From assembly GCF_016599855.1 (NCBI RefSeq), contig NZ_CP067041.1, forward strand, positions 6,386,001 through 6,450,000: a DNA stretch of 64,000 nucleotides. Reading direction: 5' to 3'. Shown piece by piece: positions 27,475-35,871 of the stretch. A model generated the notes under the pieces. It saw nothing but the letters and a program-made list of their open reading frames with translations. It did no database searches and was not told where the DNA came from. The first letter of the stretch is position 1, and each line of letters starts with the position of its first letter. Source of the DNA: Bradyrhizobium diazoefficiens (GTDB lineage Bacteria; Pseudomonadota; Alphaproteobacteria; Rhizobiales; Xanthobacteraceae). The position numbers were made by a program, and so were the translations under genes.

Positions 27475-27774
27475 TTACACCTGCTTCCCCGCAATGATCT
27501 CCTGCAACGTCGCCACATGCCGCGCAAACGCGCCGCGCCCCGCCGCGGTGGCGGTCACCGTGGTCTGCGGCTTCTTCCCCACGAACGCCTTCTCCACTGA
27601 CACATAACCCGCCTTCGCCAGCGTCTCGATATGCGCCCCGAGATTGCCATCGGTCGCGCCGGTGAGCTTCTTCAGCCGAGAGAATTCCAGGCCAGCGGAC
27701 ACGGGCAGTGCGTTCAGGGCCGCCATGATCTTCAGCCGCAACGGCTGATGGATGATGTCGTCGAGCTCGGCCAT
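27475..27774 (-). CDS. Winged-helix transcriptional regulator (PF13601 type)
   Basis: 99 residues. A single winged-helix domain: the recognition region is LEFSRLKKLTGATDGNLGAHIETLAKAGYV and the wing is EKAFVGKKPQTTVTAT. Size and pattern fit the MarR/ArsR-like HTH_34 family. It starts at 27774, sharing one base with the stop of the membrane protein gene, and is the last gene of a three-gene operon. It probably regulates that operon through the palindromes at 29361-29389. A longer frame upstream is only a shadow. Confidence 0.85.
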   Translation of the reverse strand: MAELDDIIHQPLRLKIMAALNALPVSAGLEFSRLKKLTGATDGNLGAHIETLAKAGYVSVEKAFVGKKPQTTVTATAAGRGAFARHVATLQEIIAGKQV

Positions 27775-28325
27775 CAGATCCGCCGCATCCAGAGGCCGCC
27801 GAGGATCAGGCCGCCGCCGTTGACGAAGGCCATCCAGAGCGGGAACGCCTCGCGGATATAGAAATAGCCGATCAGCGTCAGCGCGGTGATGCCGAGGCCG
27901 ATCGCCACGAAGGCGTAACCGAACCACAGCCCGGCCATGGCGTAGAACAACATGAAGTAGATCGGCCAGAACGTGCCCTGCTCGCGCGCGTTGAAGTGTC
28001 CGAGGATGCTGACGCAGAACACGCCGAACGCGAAGAACAGCGCGAACATCACGAATATCCTGGGATCGAAGCTCTTCACGCCGGTGCGCGAGCGCATGTA
28101 GGCGCCGATCGCGAACAAACCGATCACGCCGGTGGCGTTGACGCCGATCCAGATGTAGGCGCCGTAAGTCGGCCAGAGCCAGGTCGCGAGGTTTCCGGCG
28201 AACACCAGCAGGCCCCACCACATCGCCGCAATGCTGGCCAGCTCGTAGAGCTGCGACTGCTTCACGCGCTGGACGATGTCGTCGATGTCGGCCAGCGCCG
28301 CAGACGCCTCCTTGCTGTCGATCAT
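27774..28325 (-). CDS. Multi-pass membrane protein of unknown function
   Basis: 183 residues with about five hydrophobic segments (near 33-50, 58-77, 90-109, 122-140 and 143-178). A charged N-terminal cytoplasmic stretch (DSKEASAALADIDDIVQRVKQ) precedes the first. No transport motif is recognised. It overlaps the upstream hydrolase by four bases (ATGA) and the downstream regulator by one. Small membrane protein plus winged-helix regulator pairs of this kind recur in proteobacteria. Confidence 0.8.
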   Translation of the reverse strand: MIDSKEASAALADIDDIVQRVKQSQLYELASIAAMWWGLLVFAGNLATWLWPTYGAYIWIGVNATGVIGLFAIGAYMRSRTGVKSFDPRIFVMFALFFAFGVFCVSILGHFNAREQGTFWPIYFMLFYAMAGLWFGYAFVAIGLGITALTLIGYFYIREAFPLWMAFVNGGGLILGGLWMRRI

Positions 28326-29332
28326 GACTGCCCTGCCCCGCGCGTGGCCACGTCCTCGGCGATCGCGTTGACCGCCTTCGGGTTCGTGACCATGCCCATG
28401 TGGTTGACGCCCTCGATCAGTTTGACGTCGACGGACGGTTTGATGGCCTGCACGGTCTCGGCATATTTGTCCGAGATCATCATCTCGTCCTCGGCACCGC
28501 CGAAGATCGTCATCGGATGCGTCACCGAGGCGAGATCGAGGCGATAGCCGCGCGTGGCGAAATTGCGCATCAGGCGATCGGAATAGGTCGGCGTCAGAAT
28601 CCGTTCCGAGTTCGGCGGCACTGCGAAGGCGAGCACCGGAAGCTGCGAGCAGCAGTCGATGCCGAGCTTGCGCAGCGCGGTGAGTCCGAGGAAGCGCGGA
28701 GTGTCGGCATTGACCCAGCCGCCGGCGTGCGGCCTGTTGGTGGGCGCGTCATAGCCGAGATAGGGCGCGAGCAGCACGGTGCGGACGAACAGATCCTGGA
28801 CGATCGGCGTCGCGGCGACGCGCAGCGAGAAGCCGCCACCGGCGGAGTGGCCGACCAAGGTGAGCGGCAGACCCGGCGCGCTCTTGCGAATATGGGCGAC
28901 GAAATCGACGAGATCGTCCTCGAGTTGGCCGACATAGCCGATGTCGCCGCGCGTGCCCGAGGCGCCGTGGCCGCGTGTGTCGAGCGCCCAGGTCTCGACG
29001 CCATGTGCGGCCATTGCCGCCGTCAGGGCGTGATTGACCGTGCCGGAAGAGCCCGAGGAGCCGTGGATGAAGATTGCACCGCGACCAGTGTCTGCCCCCT
29101 TCGCGGCGTAATGCCGGAAGCCGAGCCAGGTGCCGTCGCGGGCCTGAAAACGCTCGAGCGGCGGCAGCGTGGACCAGTCGATACCCTTGGCGGAGTCCGA
29201 GACGGAGCGCATCTCCGCGGGCCGCTGCAGCGGCGTCGCGATCAGGGCGGTGAAGATCAGTGCGACTGTGCCGACCGCGCACAGACCCCATTTGAGCAAG
29301 CCCAGAGCACCTTTCAGCAACCGCATCGCCAT
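28322..29332 (-). CDS. Membrane-anchored alpha/beta hydrolase (lysophospholipase-like)
   Basis: 336 residues. An N-terminal hydrophobic helix (about 9-33) likely anchors it, with the hydrolase domain outside or facing the membrane. [10 protein letters not shown] is the oxyanion-hole region, GHSAGG the nucleophile elbow with Ser, GGAEDEMM a candidate acid and NHMGM the catalytic His. The substrate is unknown; a lipid ester fits the family and the membrane partner. First gene of the operon; ATG 29332 follows the candidate operator. Confidence 0.82.
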   Translation of the reverse strand: MAMRLLKGALGLLKWGLCAVGTVALIFTALIATPLQRPAEMRSVSDSAKGIDWSTLPPLERFQARDGTWLGFRHYAAKGADTGRGAIFIHGSSGSSGTVNHALTAAMAAHGVETWALDTRGHGASGTRGDIGYVGQLEDDLVDFVAHIRKSAPGLPLTLVGHSAGGGFSLRVAATPIVQDLFVRTVLLAPYLGYDAPTNRPHAGGWVNADTPRFLGLTALRKLGIDCCSQLPVLAFAVPPNSERILTPTYSDRLMRNFATRGYRLDLASVTHPMTIFGGAEDEMMISDKYAETVQAIKPSVDVKLIEGVNHMGMVTNPKAVNAIAEDVATRGAGQS

Positions 29333-29360
29333 GGTCCAAACTCCCTGACATCATCCATCT

Positions 29361-29389
29361 ATAGAGAACTCTATTGCACAGAGTACTCT
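29361..29389. promoter_or_regulatory. Tandem palindromes, candidate operator of the winged-helix regulator
   Basis: ATAGAGAACTCTAT (29361-29374) has 6-bp inverted arms, and AGAGTACTCT (29380-29389) is a perfect 10-bp palindrome. The two share AGAG.ACTCT and are centred 17 bases apart. They lie between the operon start at 29332 and xseA at 29453, so they may control either or both. Autoregulation by the operon's own winged-helix protein is the simplest reading. Confidence 0.5.
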
Positions 29390-29452
29390 TTTGATCAAGA
29401 TCCTGATTGGCGCTTGCCGGCGAAAATCCTTAACGTCGAGATCGACCCCAAA

Positions 29453-31090
29453 ATGCCGAATCGTTTGCCGATGCCGTCTGCGGAACCACTGCTCAATACG
29501 CCCGAATTCACCGTCTCCGAGCTCTCGCAATCCCTGAAGCGGACGGTGGAGGACACCTATGGCCATGTCCGGGTCCGCGGCGAAATCTCCGGGTTCCGCG
29601 GCGCGCACTCCTCCGGGCACTGCTATTTCGCGCTGAAGGACGAGAGCGCCAAGATCGAGGCGGTGATCTGGAAATTCGCCCATGCGCGAATGCGCTTCAA
29701 GCCCCAGGAGGGGCTCGAGGTCATCGCCACCGGCAAGCTCACGACCTATCCGGGCTCGTCAAAATACCAGATCGTGATCGAGGCGCTGGAGCCGGCCGGC
29801 ATCGGCGCGCTGATGGCGCTGATGGAGGAGCGGAAGAAGAAGCTCGCCGCCGAAGGCCTGTTCGACGAAGCGCGCAAACAGTTGCTGCCGTGGTTGCCCG
29901 AAGTGATCGGCGTGGTGACCTCGCCGACCGGCGCGGTGATCCGCGACATCCTGCACCGGCTCGAGGACCGCTTTCCCCGCCACGTGCTGGTGTGGCCGGT
30001 GAAAGTTCAGGGCGACGGCTCGGCCGAGCAGGTCGCGGCTGCGATCCGCGGCTTCAACGCGATCCCTGCGGGCGGCAAGATTCCGCGGCCAGACGTGCTG
30101 ATCGTCGCGCGCGGCGGCGGCTCGCTGGAGGACCTCTGGTCGTTCAACGAGGAGATGGTGGTGCGCGCAGCCAGCGAGAGCATGATCCCGCTGATTTCCG
30201 CGGTCGGCCACGAGACCGACATCACGCTGATCGATTTCGTAGCCGACAAGCGCGCGCCGACGCCGACGGCGGCCGCCGAGATGGCGGTGCCGGTGCGCAG
30301 CGATCTGTTCGTCGAGGTCGCCGACCTCGCGCGGCGCACCCGCGCCTGCTGGCAGCGCGGCCATGAGAACCGCCGCAACGAGCTGCGCGCCGCCGCGCGC
30401 GCGCTGCCGGCGGCAGGCGACCTGCTGGCGATCCCGCGGCAGCGGCTGGATTCGGCAGGTGGCGCCCTGCCGCGCGGGCTGACGGCCAATACGCACGCGC
30501 ATTTTCGCCGGTTCACTGCTGCCGGCGCCAAGCTGACGCTCCGGGTGCTGCATGGGCAGATTTCGCAGGCCGATCATCGCCTCACCGTGTGCGGCGAACG
30601 GCTTGGCCTCTCCGCGCGCTCGCTGCTGCGGCAACGGCGCGATCGCTTCGCCGGGCTAGAGGTGCGCCTGCGCGCCTCAAAGCTCTCCAATGCGCAGGCC
30701 CAGCGCAACGCGATCGCCCGCCAGCGCGAGCGCACGCATCGCCTCACCGAGCGCGCGGGCCGCGCGCTCGTCACGTTGCTGCAGCGGCTCGACGCCCGCG
30801 TCGAGAACAGCGGCAAGCTGCTCTCCGCCCTGTCCTATCGCGGCGTGCTCGCCCGCGGCTTCGCGCTGGTGCGCGACGAAGCGGGGCATCCGCTGCATTC
30901 GGCGGAAGCGATCGGTCCAGGTGCACACGTCGAGATCGAGTTCGCGGACGGCCGTGTCGGCGCAGCGGCGGATGCGGATCGGCCGGTCCCCGCGGCCAAG
31001 CGCGCGGCGCAACCGAAGCCGGCCGGGCAAGAGCCAAGACCCGCGCCGAAGCGCGTGGGGAAGCCGGTGGATCAGGGCAGTTTGTTCTGA
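29453..31090 (+). CDS. xseA: Exodeoxyribonuclease VII large subunit
   Basis: 545 residues. An N-terminal OB-fold (about 15-115, [30 protein letters not shown]) and the catalytic region with [34 protein letters not shown] and [28 protein letters not shown] are typical. A long coiled-coil region follows. The tail is Lys/Pro/Ala-rich and ends in a short acidic-hydrophobic GSLF, making the protein longer than enterobacterial XseA. It degrades single-stranded DNA with the small subunit XseB, which is not in view. Confidence 0.96.
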   Translation: MPNRLPMPSAEPLLNTPEFTVSELSQSLKRTVEDTYGHVRVRGEISGFRGAHSSGHCYFALKDESAKIEAVIWKFAHARMRFKPQEGLEVIATGKLTTYPGSSKYQIVIEALEPAGIGALMALMEERKKKLAAEGLFDEARKQLLPWLPEVIGVVTSPTGAVIRDILHRLEDRFPRHVLVWPVKVQGDGSAEQVAAAIRGFNAIPAGGKIPRPDVLIVARGGGSLEDLWSFNEEMVVRAASESMIPLISAVGHETDITLIDFVADKRAPTPTAAAEMAVPVRSDLFVEVADLARRTRACWQRGHENRRNELRAAARALPAAGDLLAIPRQRLDSAGGALPRGLTANTHAHFRRFTAAGAKLTLRVLHGQISQADHRLTVCGERLGLSARSLLRQRRDRFAGLEVRLRASKLSNAQAQRNAIARQRERTHRLTERAGRALVTLLQRLDARVENSGKLLSALSYRGVLARGFALVRDEAGHPLHSAEAIGPGAHVEIEFADGRVGAAADADRPVPAAKRAAQPKPAGQEPRPAPKRVGKPVDQGSLF

Positions 31091-31133
31091 GGCGCGAGGG
31101 CGGAGCCTCGCTCTCGCTGTCATTCCCCGCGAC

Positions 31134-31157
31134 CCGGCTACGCCAAGGCTTCGCCGG
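31134..31157. repeat. Left arm of a palindromic repeat interrupted by the insertion sequence
   Basis: A 24-base arm beginning CCGGCTACGCCAAGG. The reverse complement of 32222-32245, on the far side of the insertion sequence, matches it at all but a few positions. The two arms would form one hairpin if the element were absent. Confidence 0.7.
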
Positions 31158-31176
31158 GGTTGAGGTCTAGAGCGTT

Positions 31177-31830
31177 TCACGATTTAGCGGAAGCGTAACC
31201 TGCGTTGGCGAAATAGTTGCTGCATTCGCGGGGCTGGATAGTTGTGACAAGGTCACCGATGTGACGCCAAGTGTCTTCGAGGGTGCGCTTCTGGGCGATG
31301 CGCATCCAATGCTTGATCTCGGCAAAGGCCTGCTCGATCGGGTTGAGGTCTGGTGAGTAAGGCGGCAGGTACCAGAGCCTGGCGCCGGCGCCGCGGATGA
31401 TGCGGCGCAGAGCGACCGACTTATGGCTGCCGAGATTGTCCATGATGACGATGTCACCGGGCTTGAGAACCGGGACGAGTTGCTGTTCGACATAAGCTCG
31501 GAAGCACTCGCCGTTGATCGGTCCGTCGAAGACGCAAGGGGCCGTGAGGCCATTGCAGCGCAGAGCACCGAGAAAAGTCAGCGTTCGCCAGTGGCCGTGC
31601 GGGGCAAAACCTCGTACTCGCTCGCCCTTCGGTCCCCATCCGCGCAGCGGGGCCATGCTGGTTTTGATCCAGGTCTCGTCGATGAAAACCAGGCGCTGGG
31701 GATCCAAGCTGGCCTGCCATGATCGCCAGCGTCGCCGCCGACGTGCGACGTCAGCGCGAGCTTGCTCGAGGGCGAACAGCGTTTTTTTTGAATCGCAGTC
31801 CTTCGCGCCGCAGGAATGTCCAGACCGCAT
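31177..31830 (-). CDS. IS630 transposase, C-terminal DDE part (second frame)
   Basis: 217 residues in the track frame, of which the part after the A8 run is functional. FIDETW, IMDNLGSHK and NPIEQAFAEIKHWMR carry the Asp, Asp and Glu of the catalytic DDE triad. It lacks the DNA-binding region, which is in the other frame. Expression needs a +1 shift at the A8 run (31782-31789), where the first frame reads TTC AAA AAA AAC and this one TCA AAA AAA ACG. Confidence 0.85.
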   Translation of the reverse strand: MRSGHSCGAKDCDSKKTLFALEQARADVARRRRRWRSWQASLDPQRLVFIDETWIKTSMAPLRGWGPKGERVRGFAPHGHWRTLTFLGALRCNGLTAPCVFDGPINGECFRAYVEQQLVPVLKPGDIVIMDNLGSHKSVALRRIIRGAGARLWYLPPYSPDLNPIEQAFAEIKHWMRIAQKRTLEDTWRHIGDLVTTIQPRECSNYFANAGYASAKS

Positions 31831-32125
31831 TGTGCGAGACCTTGACCCCGCGCGCGGCGAGTTCGTCCTTCAGCTTGTGCAGCGTCAGATGCGGTGTCTG
31901 GCGGATCCGCTCTTTGATGAAAGCGCGGTGTGGTTCCAGCACCGGCTTGCGGTGCCCGCCCATTTTGCCTGGGCTCACCGAGCCGGTCGCCCGATAGCGC
32001 TGCGACCACTTCACCACCGAGGACACCGCAACACCAAACCGTGCGGCCACCGAACGGCAGCTCTCGCCAGCTGCCACCGCCGCCACCACTCGCTCTCGCA
32101 GGTCATTGGACAGAGGTCGGCTCAT
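31751..32125 (-). CDS. IS630 transposase, N-terminal DNA-binding part (first frame)
   Basis: 124 residues from ATG 32125. It contains the helix-turn-helix of IS630 transposases (LRERVVAAVAAGESCRSVAARFGVAVSSVVKW) followed by the linker RPGK-like SPGKMGGHRKPVL and a second HTH region (TLHKLKDELAARGVKVSHNAVWTFLRR). It runs into the A8 run with FKKNAV, after which the frame continues only briefly. Two-frame organisation is common in this family. Confidence 0.85.
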   Translation of the reverse strand: MSRPLSNDLRERVVAAVAAGESCRSVAARFGVAVSSVVKWSQRYRATGSVSPGKMGGHRKPVLEPHRAFIKERIRQTPHLTLHKLKDELAARGVKVSHNAVWTFLRREGLRFKKNAVRPRASSR

Positions 32126-32221
32126 CAGATGCTGGCCTCCAGCCCAGCCAGCATCTTGAATCACAAACCGCCCCTCAGGGGAATCCCTTCCGATTCAGCC
32201 TAGCCATGAATCGCTCTAAGG

Positions 32222-32245
32222 CCGCCGAAGCCTTAGCGTAGGCGG
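32222..32245. repeat. Right arm of the palindromic repeat interrupted by the insertion sequence
   Basis: A 24-base arm beginning CCGCCGAAGCCTTAGCG that is the inverted partner of 31134-31157. From here to 32340 a further short inverted repeat, CCAGTAC...GTACTGG, and CGCCCGGTCAAGCCGGGCG occur, both intergenic-repeat material with no gene. Confidence 0.65.
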
Positions 32246-32364
32246 CAAGCGGGGAATCCAGTACGCCGCGGCTTCTCGGTGAATCACAGACGCCTCGGAG
32301 TACTGGATCGCCCGGTCAAGCCGGGCGATGACACCGGTTATGTGGTTGCACACAGCCCCATCCC

Positions 32365-32451
32365 CGTCATTGCGAGGAGCTCTTGCGACGAAGCAATCCA
32401 GAGTCCCTCGCCGGAAAGACTTTGGATTGCTTCGCTTCGCTCGCAATGACG
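32365..32451. repeat. Palindromic intergenic repeat (GTCATTGCGAG type), copy 1
   Basis: CGTCATTGCGAGGAGC at the left and GCTTCGCTCGCAATGACG at the right are inverted arms, with inner arms GAAGCAATCCA and TGGATTGCTTC. The same family occurs at 52517-52602. Confidence 0.88.
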
Positions 32452-32461
32452 GTCGCCGCCC

Positions 32462-32611
32462 CTACCGGCAGGACAAGCCTGCGTCCATCGTGGTCCAGAA
32501 GCCGCAATGTTCCGGCGCAAGCTGGGGCGCGCCGGCGTGGGCTTCGAACAGGAAGATGACGACGCTGAAGAGGACCAAAGCGGATGTGAAGAGGGCGAAG
32601 CGATTGCGCAT
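32462..32611 (-). CDS. Small exported protein, 49 residues
   Basis: Starts at ATG 32611 and ends at TAG 32462-32464. MRNRFALFTSALVLFSVV onward is a typical signal peptide, with FEAHA as a possible cleavage region. The mature part is only about 24 residues with two cysteines (HCGFWTTMDAGLSC). Coding bias (third-position G/C) fits. No family recognised. Confidence 0.5.
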   Translation of the reverse strand: MRNRFALFTSALVLFSVVIFLFEAHAGAPQLAPEHCGFWTTMDAGLSCR

Positions 32612-32708
32612 GAGAGATGCGTTTAGCCGACATCATGGTCGAACTAAGGCATCGCCACAGGCCGAAACCGGTGTGATGCGCGATCCGTAGTTGCTCGGGC
32701 GGCCCCGC

Positions 32709-33539
32709 TTACCGCGCCAGCCACTCCGCGACTTCCTTCTGCGACTCCGCGCGCGCTTCGGAATCGGTGCCGAGATGGCCGTGCTCGGGGGCGGCGGCGT
32801 CGGTGCTGCCGCCAGCTGCGTGCAGCGGCGTGTTGGCACGGTCGAAATCGTGATAGGCGCCGGGATAGACCACGATGCGCGCGAGCGCGCTGCGGCCGTG
32901 CGCGCCCTCCACCATCTGACGGCAGGCCGGCGGCGAGGAGACGTCGTCATTGGCGCCGATCATCACCAGCGTCGGCACCCGCGTGCTCCAGCCGAGACCG
33001 GCGGAGATCCGGCAATCCGGATAGAATGCGATCGCGGCGCGGAAATCCGGCCCCGCATCGCGCGCCGTGCTCTGCGGACGCACCGCCCAGAGCAGCGCGC
33101 TGGCGCCGTTGGCCCAGCCGATCAGGCTGACGCGGTCGCGCGCCACCCAGTTCTGCTTCATCAGCCAGGCGCGCGAAGCCGCGATGTCGGTGACGCGCTC
33201 GCGCCGCGCCTTGACGCGCATCTCCTTGACGCGGCATTGCGGCCCGAGCTCGCGCGAGCCGTAGCTGTCGGGCAGCAGCACGGCGTTGCCAGCCTTGAGC
33301 AGGCGATCGGCCCAGTCGCGATAGCGCGGCAGGACCGGATCGGAACGACCGCCGAGACCGCCGCAGCCGTGCAGCGCTATCACGGTCGGAAACGGGCCCG
33401 CGCCCTCGGGCTTGAAGAGCTGCGCATGCAGGACGCCGGAGGACAGCGGAATCTCGACCTGCGCAGGGGCAGGCGCAGGCGCGGCTTGCGCGGCCGAGAT
33501 CAAGAGTGTCAGGAACAGGGCGGTCAGTCGAAGGCGCAT
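32709..33539 (-). CDS. Exported dienelactone-hydrolase-like protein lacking the nucleophile
   Basis: 276 residues from ATG 33539, with a signal peptide ending SAAQA. The alpha/beta hydrolase fold of the dienelactone hydrolase family is seen in VIALHGCGG, the acid region GANDDVSS and the base YPGAYHDF. The nucleophile elbow reads GWANG: the Ser/Cys position is Ala (codon GCC), so normal hydrolase chemistry is unlikely. It may bind a ligand, or another residue may serve. Three cysteines remain. The frame opens 23 codons upstream, without a signal-like start. Confidence 0.78.
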   Translation of the reverse strand: MRLRLTALFLTLLISAAQAAPAPAPAQVEIPLSSGVLHAQLFKPEGAGPFPTVIALHGCGGLGGRSDPVLPRYRDWADRLLKAGNAVLLPDSYGSRELGPQCRVKEMRVKARRERVTDIAASRAWLMKQNWVARDRVSLIGWANGASALLWAVRPQSTARDAGPDFRAAIAFYPDCRISAGLGWSTRVPTLVMIGANDDVSSPPACRQMVEGAHGRSALARIVVYPGAYHDFDRANTPLHAAGGSTDAAAPEHGHLGTDSEARAESQKEVAEWLAR

Positions 33540-33704
33540 CGGACTCTGTCGCAGGAGGTGCCGCACGGCGCCAAGCACTATCACGCGAAAACGGCGGCAA
33601 AACATCACAAACCGGTGGGTTTAACGGGCGGACAAGTGACCCTATCTATGCTACATCCGCCCCAACATCGTGCCCTCACGGGCTATCCACGGAGACTTTC
33701 GACC

Positions 33705-33932
33705 GTGCTGAACAAGTTCGGCCCCTCGGGCCATGGCGAAGCGCAAGTGCAATATCTCGACGGCGATTTCCGCGTGATCTCGCCGGGGACGTTCGTGCGC
33801 TGCGCCGTCACCGACATGCGGATCCCGCTCGACGAGCTGAAATACTGGAGCGTGGACCTGCAGGAAGCCTACGCCACGCCTGCTGCCGTGCTGCAGCGGC
33901 ATTTTCCGAACGCGCCGAAGCCGCAATCGTGA
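33705..33932 (+). CDS. DUF2093 domain protein
   Basis: 75 residues from GTG 33705, preceded by CGGAGA (33690-33695). GEAQVQYLDGDFRVISPGTFVRCAVT...IPLDELKYWSVDLQEAYA is the DUF2093 pattern of alphaproteobacteria. Function unknown. An in-frame ATG at 33648 would add 19 unconserved residues. Confidence 0.85.
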   Translation: MLNKFGPSGHGEAQVQYLDGDFRVISPGTFVRCAVTDMRIPLDELKYWSVDLQEAYATPAAVLQRHFPNAPKPQS

Positions 33933-33948
33933 AACCTCCTCCGCGCTG

Positions 33949-34254
33949 CTATTGTGGCTCGGGACCATCCGTGCCCACGCAGGTCTTGATCGCACTCTTC
34001 CGCGCCGCGCCGACAACCTTCTGATCGATCGCCTGCTTCAGGCAATCCACTCGCGCCTGCGCCATGCAGAGCTGCATCTGGTCGCGCTTCTCCTGCCCCT
34101 TCAGGTTTTGCGTCGAGCTGAGGCATGTCACGCGCTTGGTCGCGGGAACCGGCACCGTGGCGGTGGGAGCAGCGGGAGGCGACGTTTGCGCGCACACGGG
34201 CGTAATGATCAGACACACAAGGCTCGCAGCGGCGGCTGCTGTCGGCAGTTTCAT
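33949..34254 (-). CDS. Exported PsiF-repeat-like protein
   Basis: 101 residues from ATG 34254, with AGGAGG six bases upstream. A signal peptide (about 1-23) is followed by a Thr/Pro linker and a domain with C...KGQEKRDQMQLCMAQARVDCLKQA...KTCVG. Four cysteines (two pairs) and the spacing resemble the PsiF repeat of phosphate-starvation proteins. The match is moderate, and no pho box was identified. Confidence 0.65.
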   Translation of the reverse strand: MKLPTAAAAASLVCLIITPVCAQTSPPAAPTATVPVPATKRVTCLSSTQNLKGQEKRDQMQLCMAQARVDCLKQAIDQKVVGAARKSAIKTCVGTDGPEPQ

Positions 34255-34751
34255 CGAATCCTCCTGATCGTCTGAAGCCGATAGGCGTTTTGCGATGAAC
34301 GACGCCTGAATGGCAGGCAGCAGCACGAGCGGCGCAGCTTATCACGAGGCTGGAATGAATCTGTCGACGTCCCGACGAGGTTCGCGCGCACCTGACGTGC
34401 GAGTCTCACAGCCGAAATTATCTCTGCGTGCCGGTCCGCGTTGCATCGAACAGTGCTTGCACTCCATGGTGAGTCATTTCGCGCTGTGGTTGGATTCTTT
34501 GTTGCGGTTCCGCGCCCTTAGGTTGTTCGACGAAGTCTTGCTGAAACAGAGCGCTGCTATAGTGCGCGTTAGGTAATTGGCCCTGTTCTTTTTATCGCAC
34601 AGACAATCAAGTCAACCAAACTGCCATTGAGCATTGGAATTGGCGCAGTCTGTGAACGGGCTCATATCGAAGAGCCATCTGACGGGCCAGGATCACCTCG
34701 AAATTCGCGGTGGAATACCAGTAAATCAAAAATCAAACGATGGGGGTCATC
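34255..34751. other. Intergenic region with no clear gene
   Basis: About 500 bases with short frames only, lower in coding bias. It includes the promoter of the PsiF-like gene on the minus strand and presumably the promoter of the small gene at 34752. No repeat or RNA was recognised. Confidence 0.4.
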
Positions 34752-34937
34752 ATGCCCGCCGTATTTGACCTGCTCTATCGTGAATATTGCCGCGCCCGTC
34801 TCGCTGAAATGCGGAAACAGCTTCTGATCGCAGCTGAATGCTCCGAAGCTCTCGAAGCGGATTATCGTCCTGCGGATCAGGGTGACGAGGATGGGACGAA
34901 GGCGCACCGCAAGACGGGCACCGAGGCGCCGAACTGA
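34752..34937 (+). CDS. Small charged hypothetical protein
   Basis: 61 residues from ATG 34752 (GGGGGT a few bases upstream); ATG 34740 is an alternative. FDLLYREYCRARLAEMRKQLLIAAECSEALEADY is a probable long helix; the tail is polar. No family recognised. Confidence 0.45.
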   Translation: MPAVFDLLYREYCRARLAEMRKQLLIAAECSEALEADYRPADQGDEDGTKAHRKTGTEAPN

Positions 34938-35009
34938 GGCGTCTCCAAGACCGGCGATCTCTCCCGCGTAGCAGTGACCAAGCAATTGGCAACAGTTTGG
35001 GAGGCAGCA

Positions 35010-35096
35010 ATGAATACACCAGAATGTTATACTGTCATGGTGGCGTGCGTCTCGTGCCTGACCATTATGGGAATGATGGCCATTGGGGCGTGGTGA
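35010..35096 (+). CDS. Tiny predicted membrane protein, 28 residues
   Basis: ATG 35010 to TGA 35096, with GGGAGG at 34999-35004, five bases before the start. The product is one hydrophobic helix rich in Met and Cys (CYTVMVACVSCLTIMGMMAIGAW). A strong ribosome site and a clean transmembrane profile are the only support. Confidence 0.4.
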   Translation: MNTPECYTVMVACVSCLTIMGMMAIGAW

Positions 35097-35320
35097 GCAT
35101 GACTGAAGTGCTGAACCGCCATTGCAGGCCGCTATCGAGGCCGTTGGCAAGCACGTTCAATCGGACTTATAGCGCCGGACGCAGCACGCGGCGCGCCGCA
35201 TCGTCCGTCAATGCAGCCCGAACCCTACCTGGCCCCGGCCTGCAGACATGCTTCTTGCCGTGAGGGGAGCGTTGCCGCCGCTTGGGTCCGGCTGCGGCGG
35301 CTTCGCTTCAGATCCGGATG

Positions 35321-35656
35321 TCAGCCTCCGGGCGGGGTATACGAAGAGCGCAGCTTCGCCGCGTTCTGACGGACCTGCTTGATCTCGTCCTGCGTGAACA
35401 GCCTGGTCAGTTTCACGTTCTCCAGGGTGCCCGCCGTGACGGTCAGGCCGGAAATGGCCGGAGCCGCACTCGGATCAGGCACGTCGAAAATCACCAGAAC
35501 GCCCGGGCCGTCGGCCGCAACGCTGTACATCGAAATCAGTTTACCGCCGGCCGCTTCGATGAGCTTTCTGGCCGCCTCCTGGCGATTGGACGTGGGGTTT
35601 TCCAAAATGGCGTTGAGAGCACGTGGTGTGTATTGTCCGGTGAGGCAAAAATGCAT
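35321..35656 (-). CDS. GYD domain protein
   Basis: 111 residues. MHFCLTGQYTPRALNAILENP...AAGGKLISMYSVAADGPGVLVIFDVPD is the GYD-domain (PF08734) pattern, a small ferredoxin-like fold. GAGGAG upstream of the ATG at 35656 sets the start; the open frame continues to 35815. Function unknown, probably cytosolic. Confidence 0.85.
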   Translation of the reverse strand: MHFCLTGQYTPRALNAILENPTSNRQEAARKLIEAAGGKLISMYSVAADGPGVLVIFDVPDPSAAPAISGLTVTAGTLENVKLTRLFTQDEIKQVRQNAAKLRSSYTPPGG

Positions 35657-35871
35657 GGCATGTTCTCCTCTGGGCTTTTGACAATGACTCTCCCTGCCGT
35701 TCCGAACTGGTCGTGACGGCCGCTGCATCTGCAATGATGAAGGTACTGCCCGCCGTGGGCATAAACGCCGCCGATAATTGCCGGGAGTTCGGCACATCCC
35801 AGTGACGGCTCTCATGGAAGGCTACATCAACTGCCGAACGTGCGGAAGCGAATTCATCAGCCGCTGCGAGA

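Larger units (their letters stand above)
31170..32216 (-). mobile_element. IS630-family insertion sequence
   Basis: About 1047 bases bounded by TA on both sides (31168-31169 and 32217-32218), the target duplication of IS630/Tc1-mariner elements. The ends GAGCGTTTCA... and, inverted, GAGCGATTCA... are imperfect terminal repeats. The transposase is encoded in two overlapping frames on the minus strand, joined at a run of eight A's. Ends and target duplication are intact, so the element may still be mobile. Confidence 0.88.

Noticed and set aside
28400..29452. Long N-terminal extension of xseA (open frame from 28400)
   Set aside because: The region is antisense to the alpha/beta hydrolase; conserved XseA begins at 29453.
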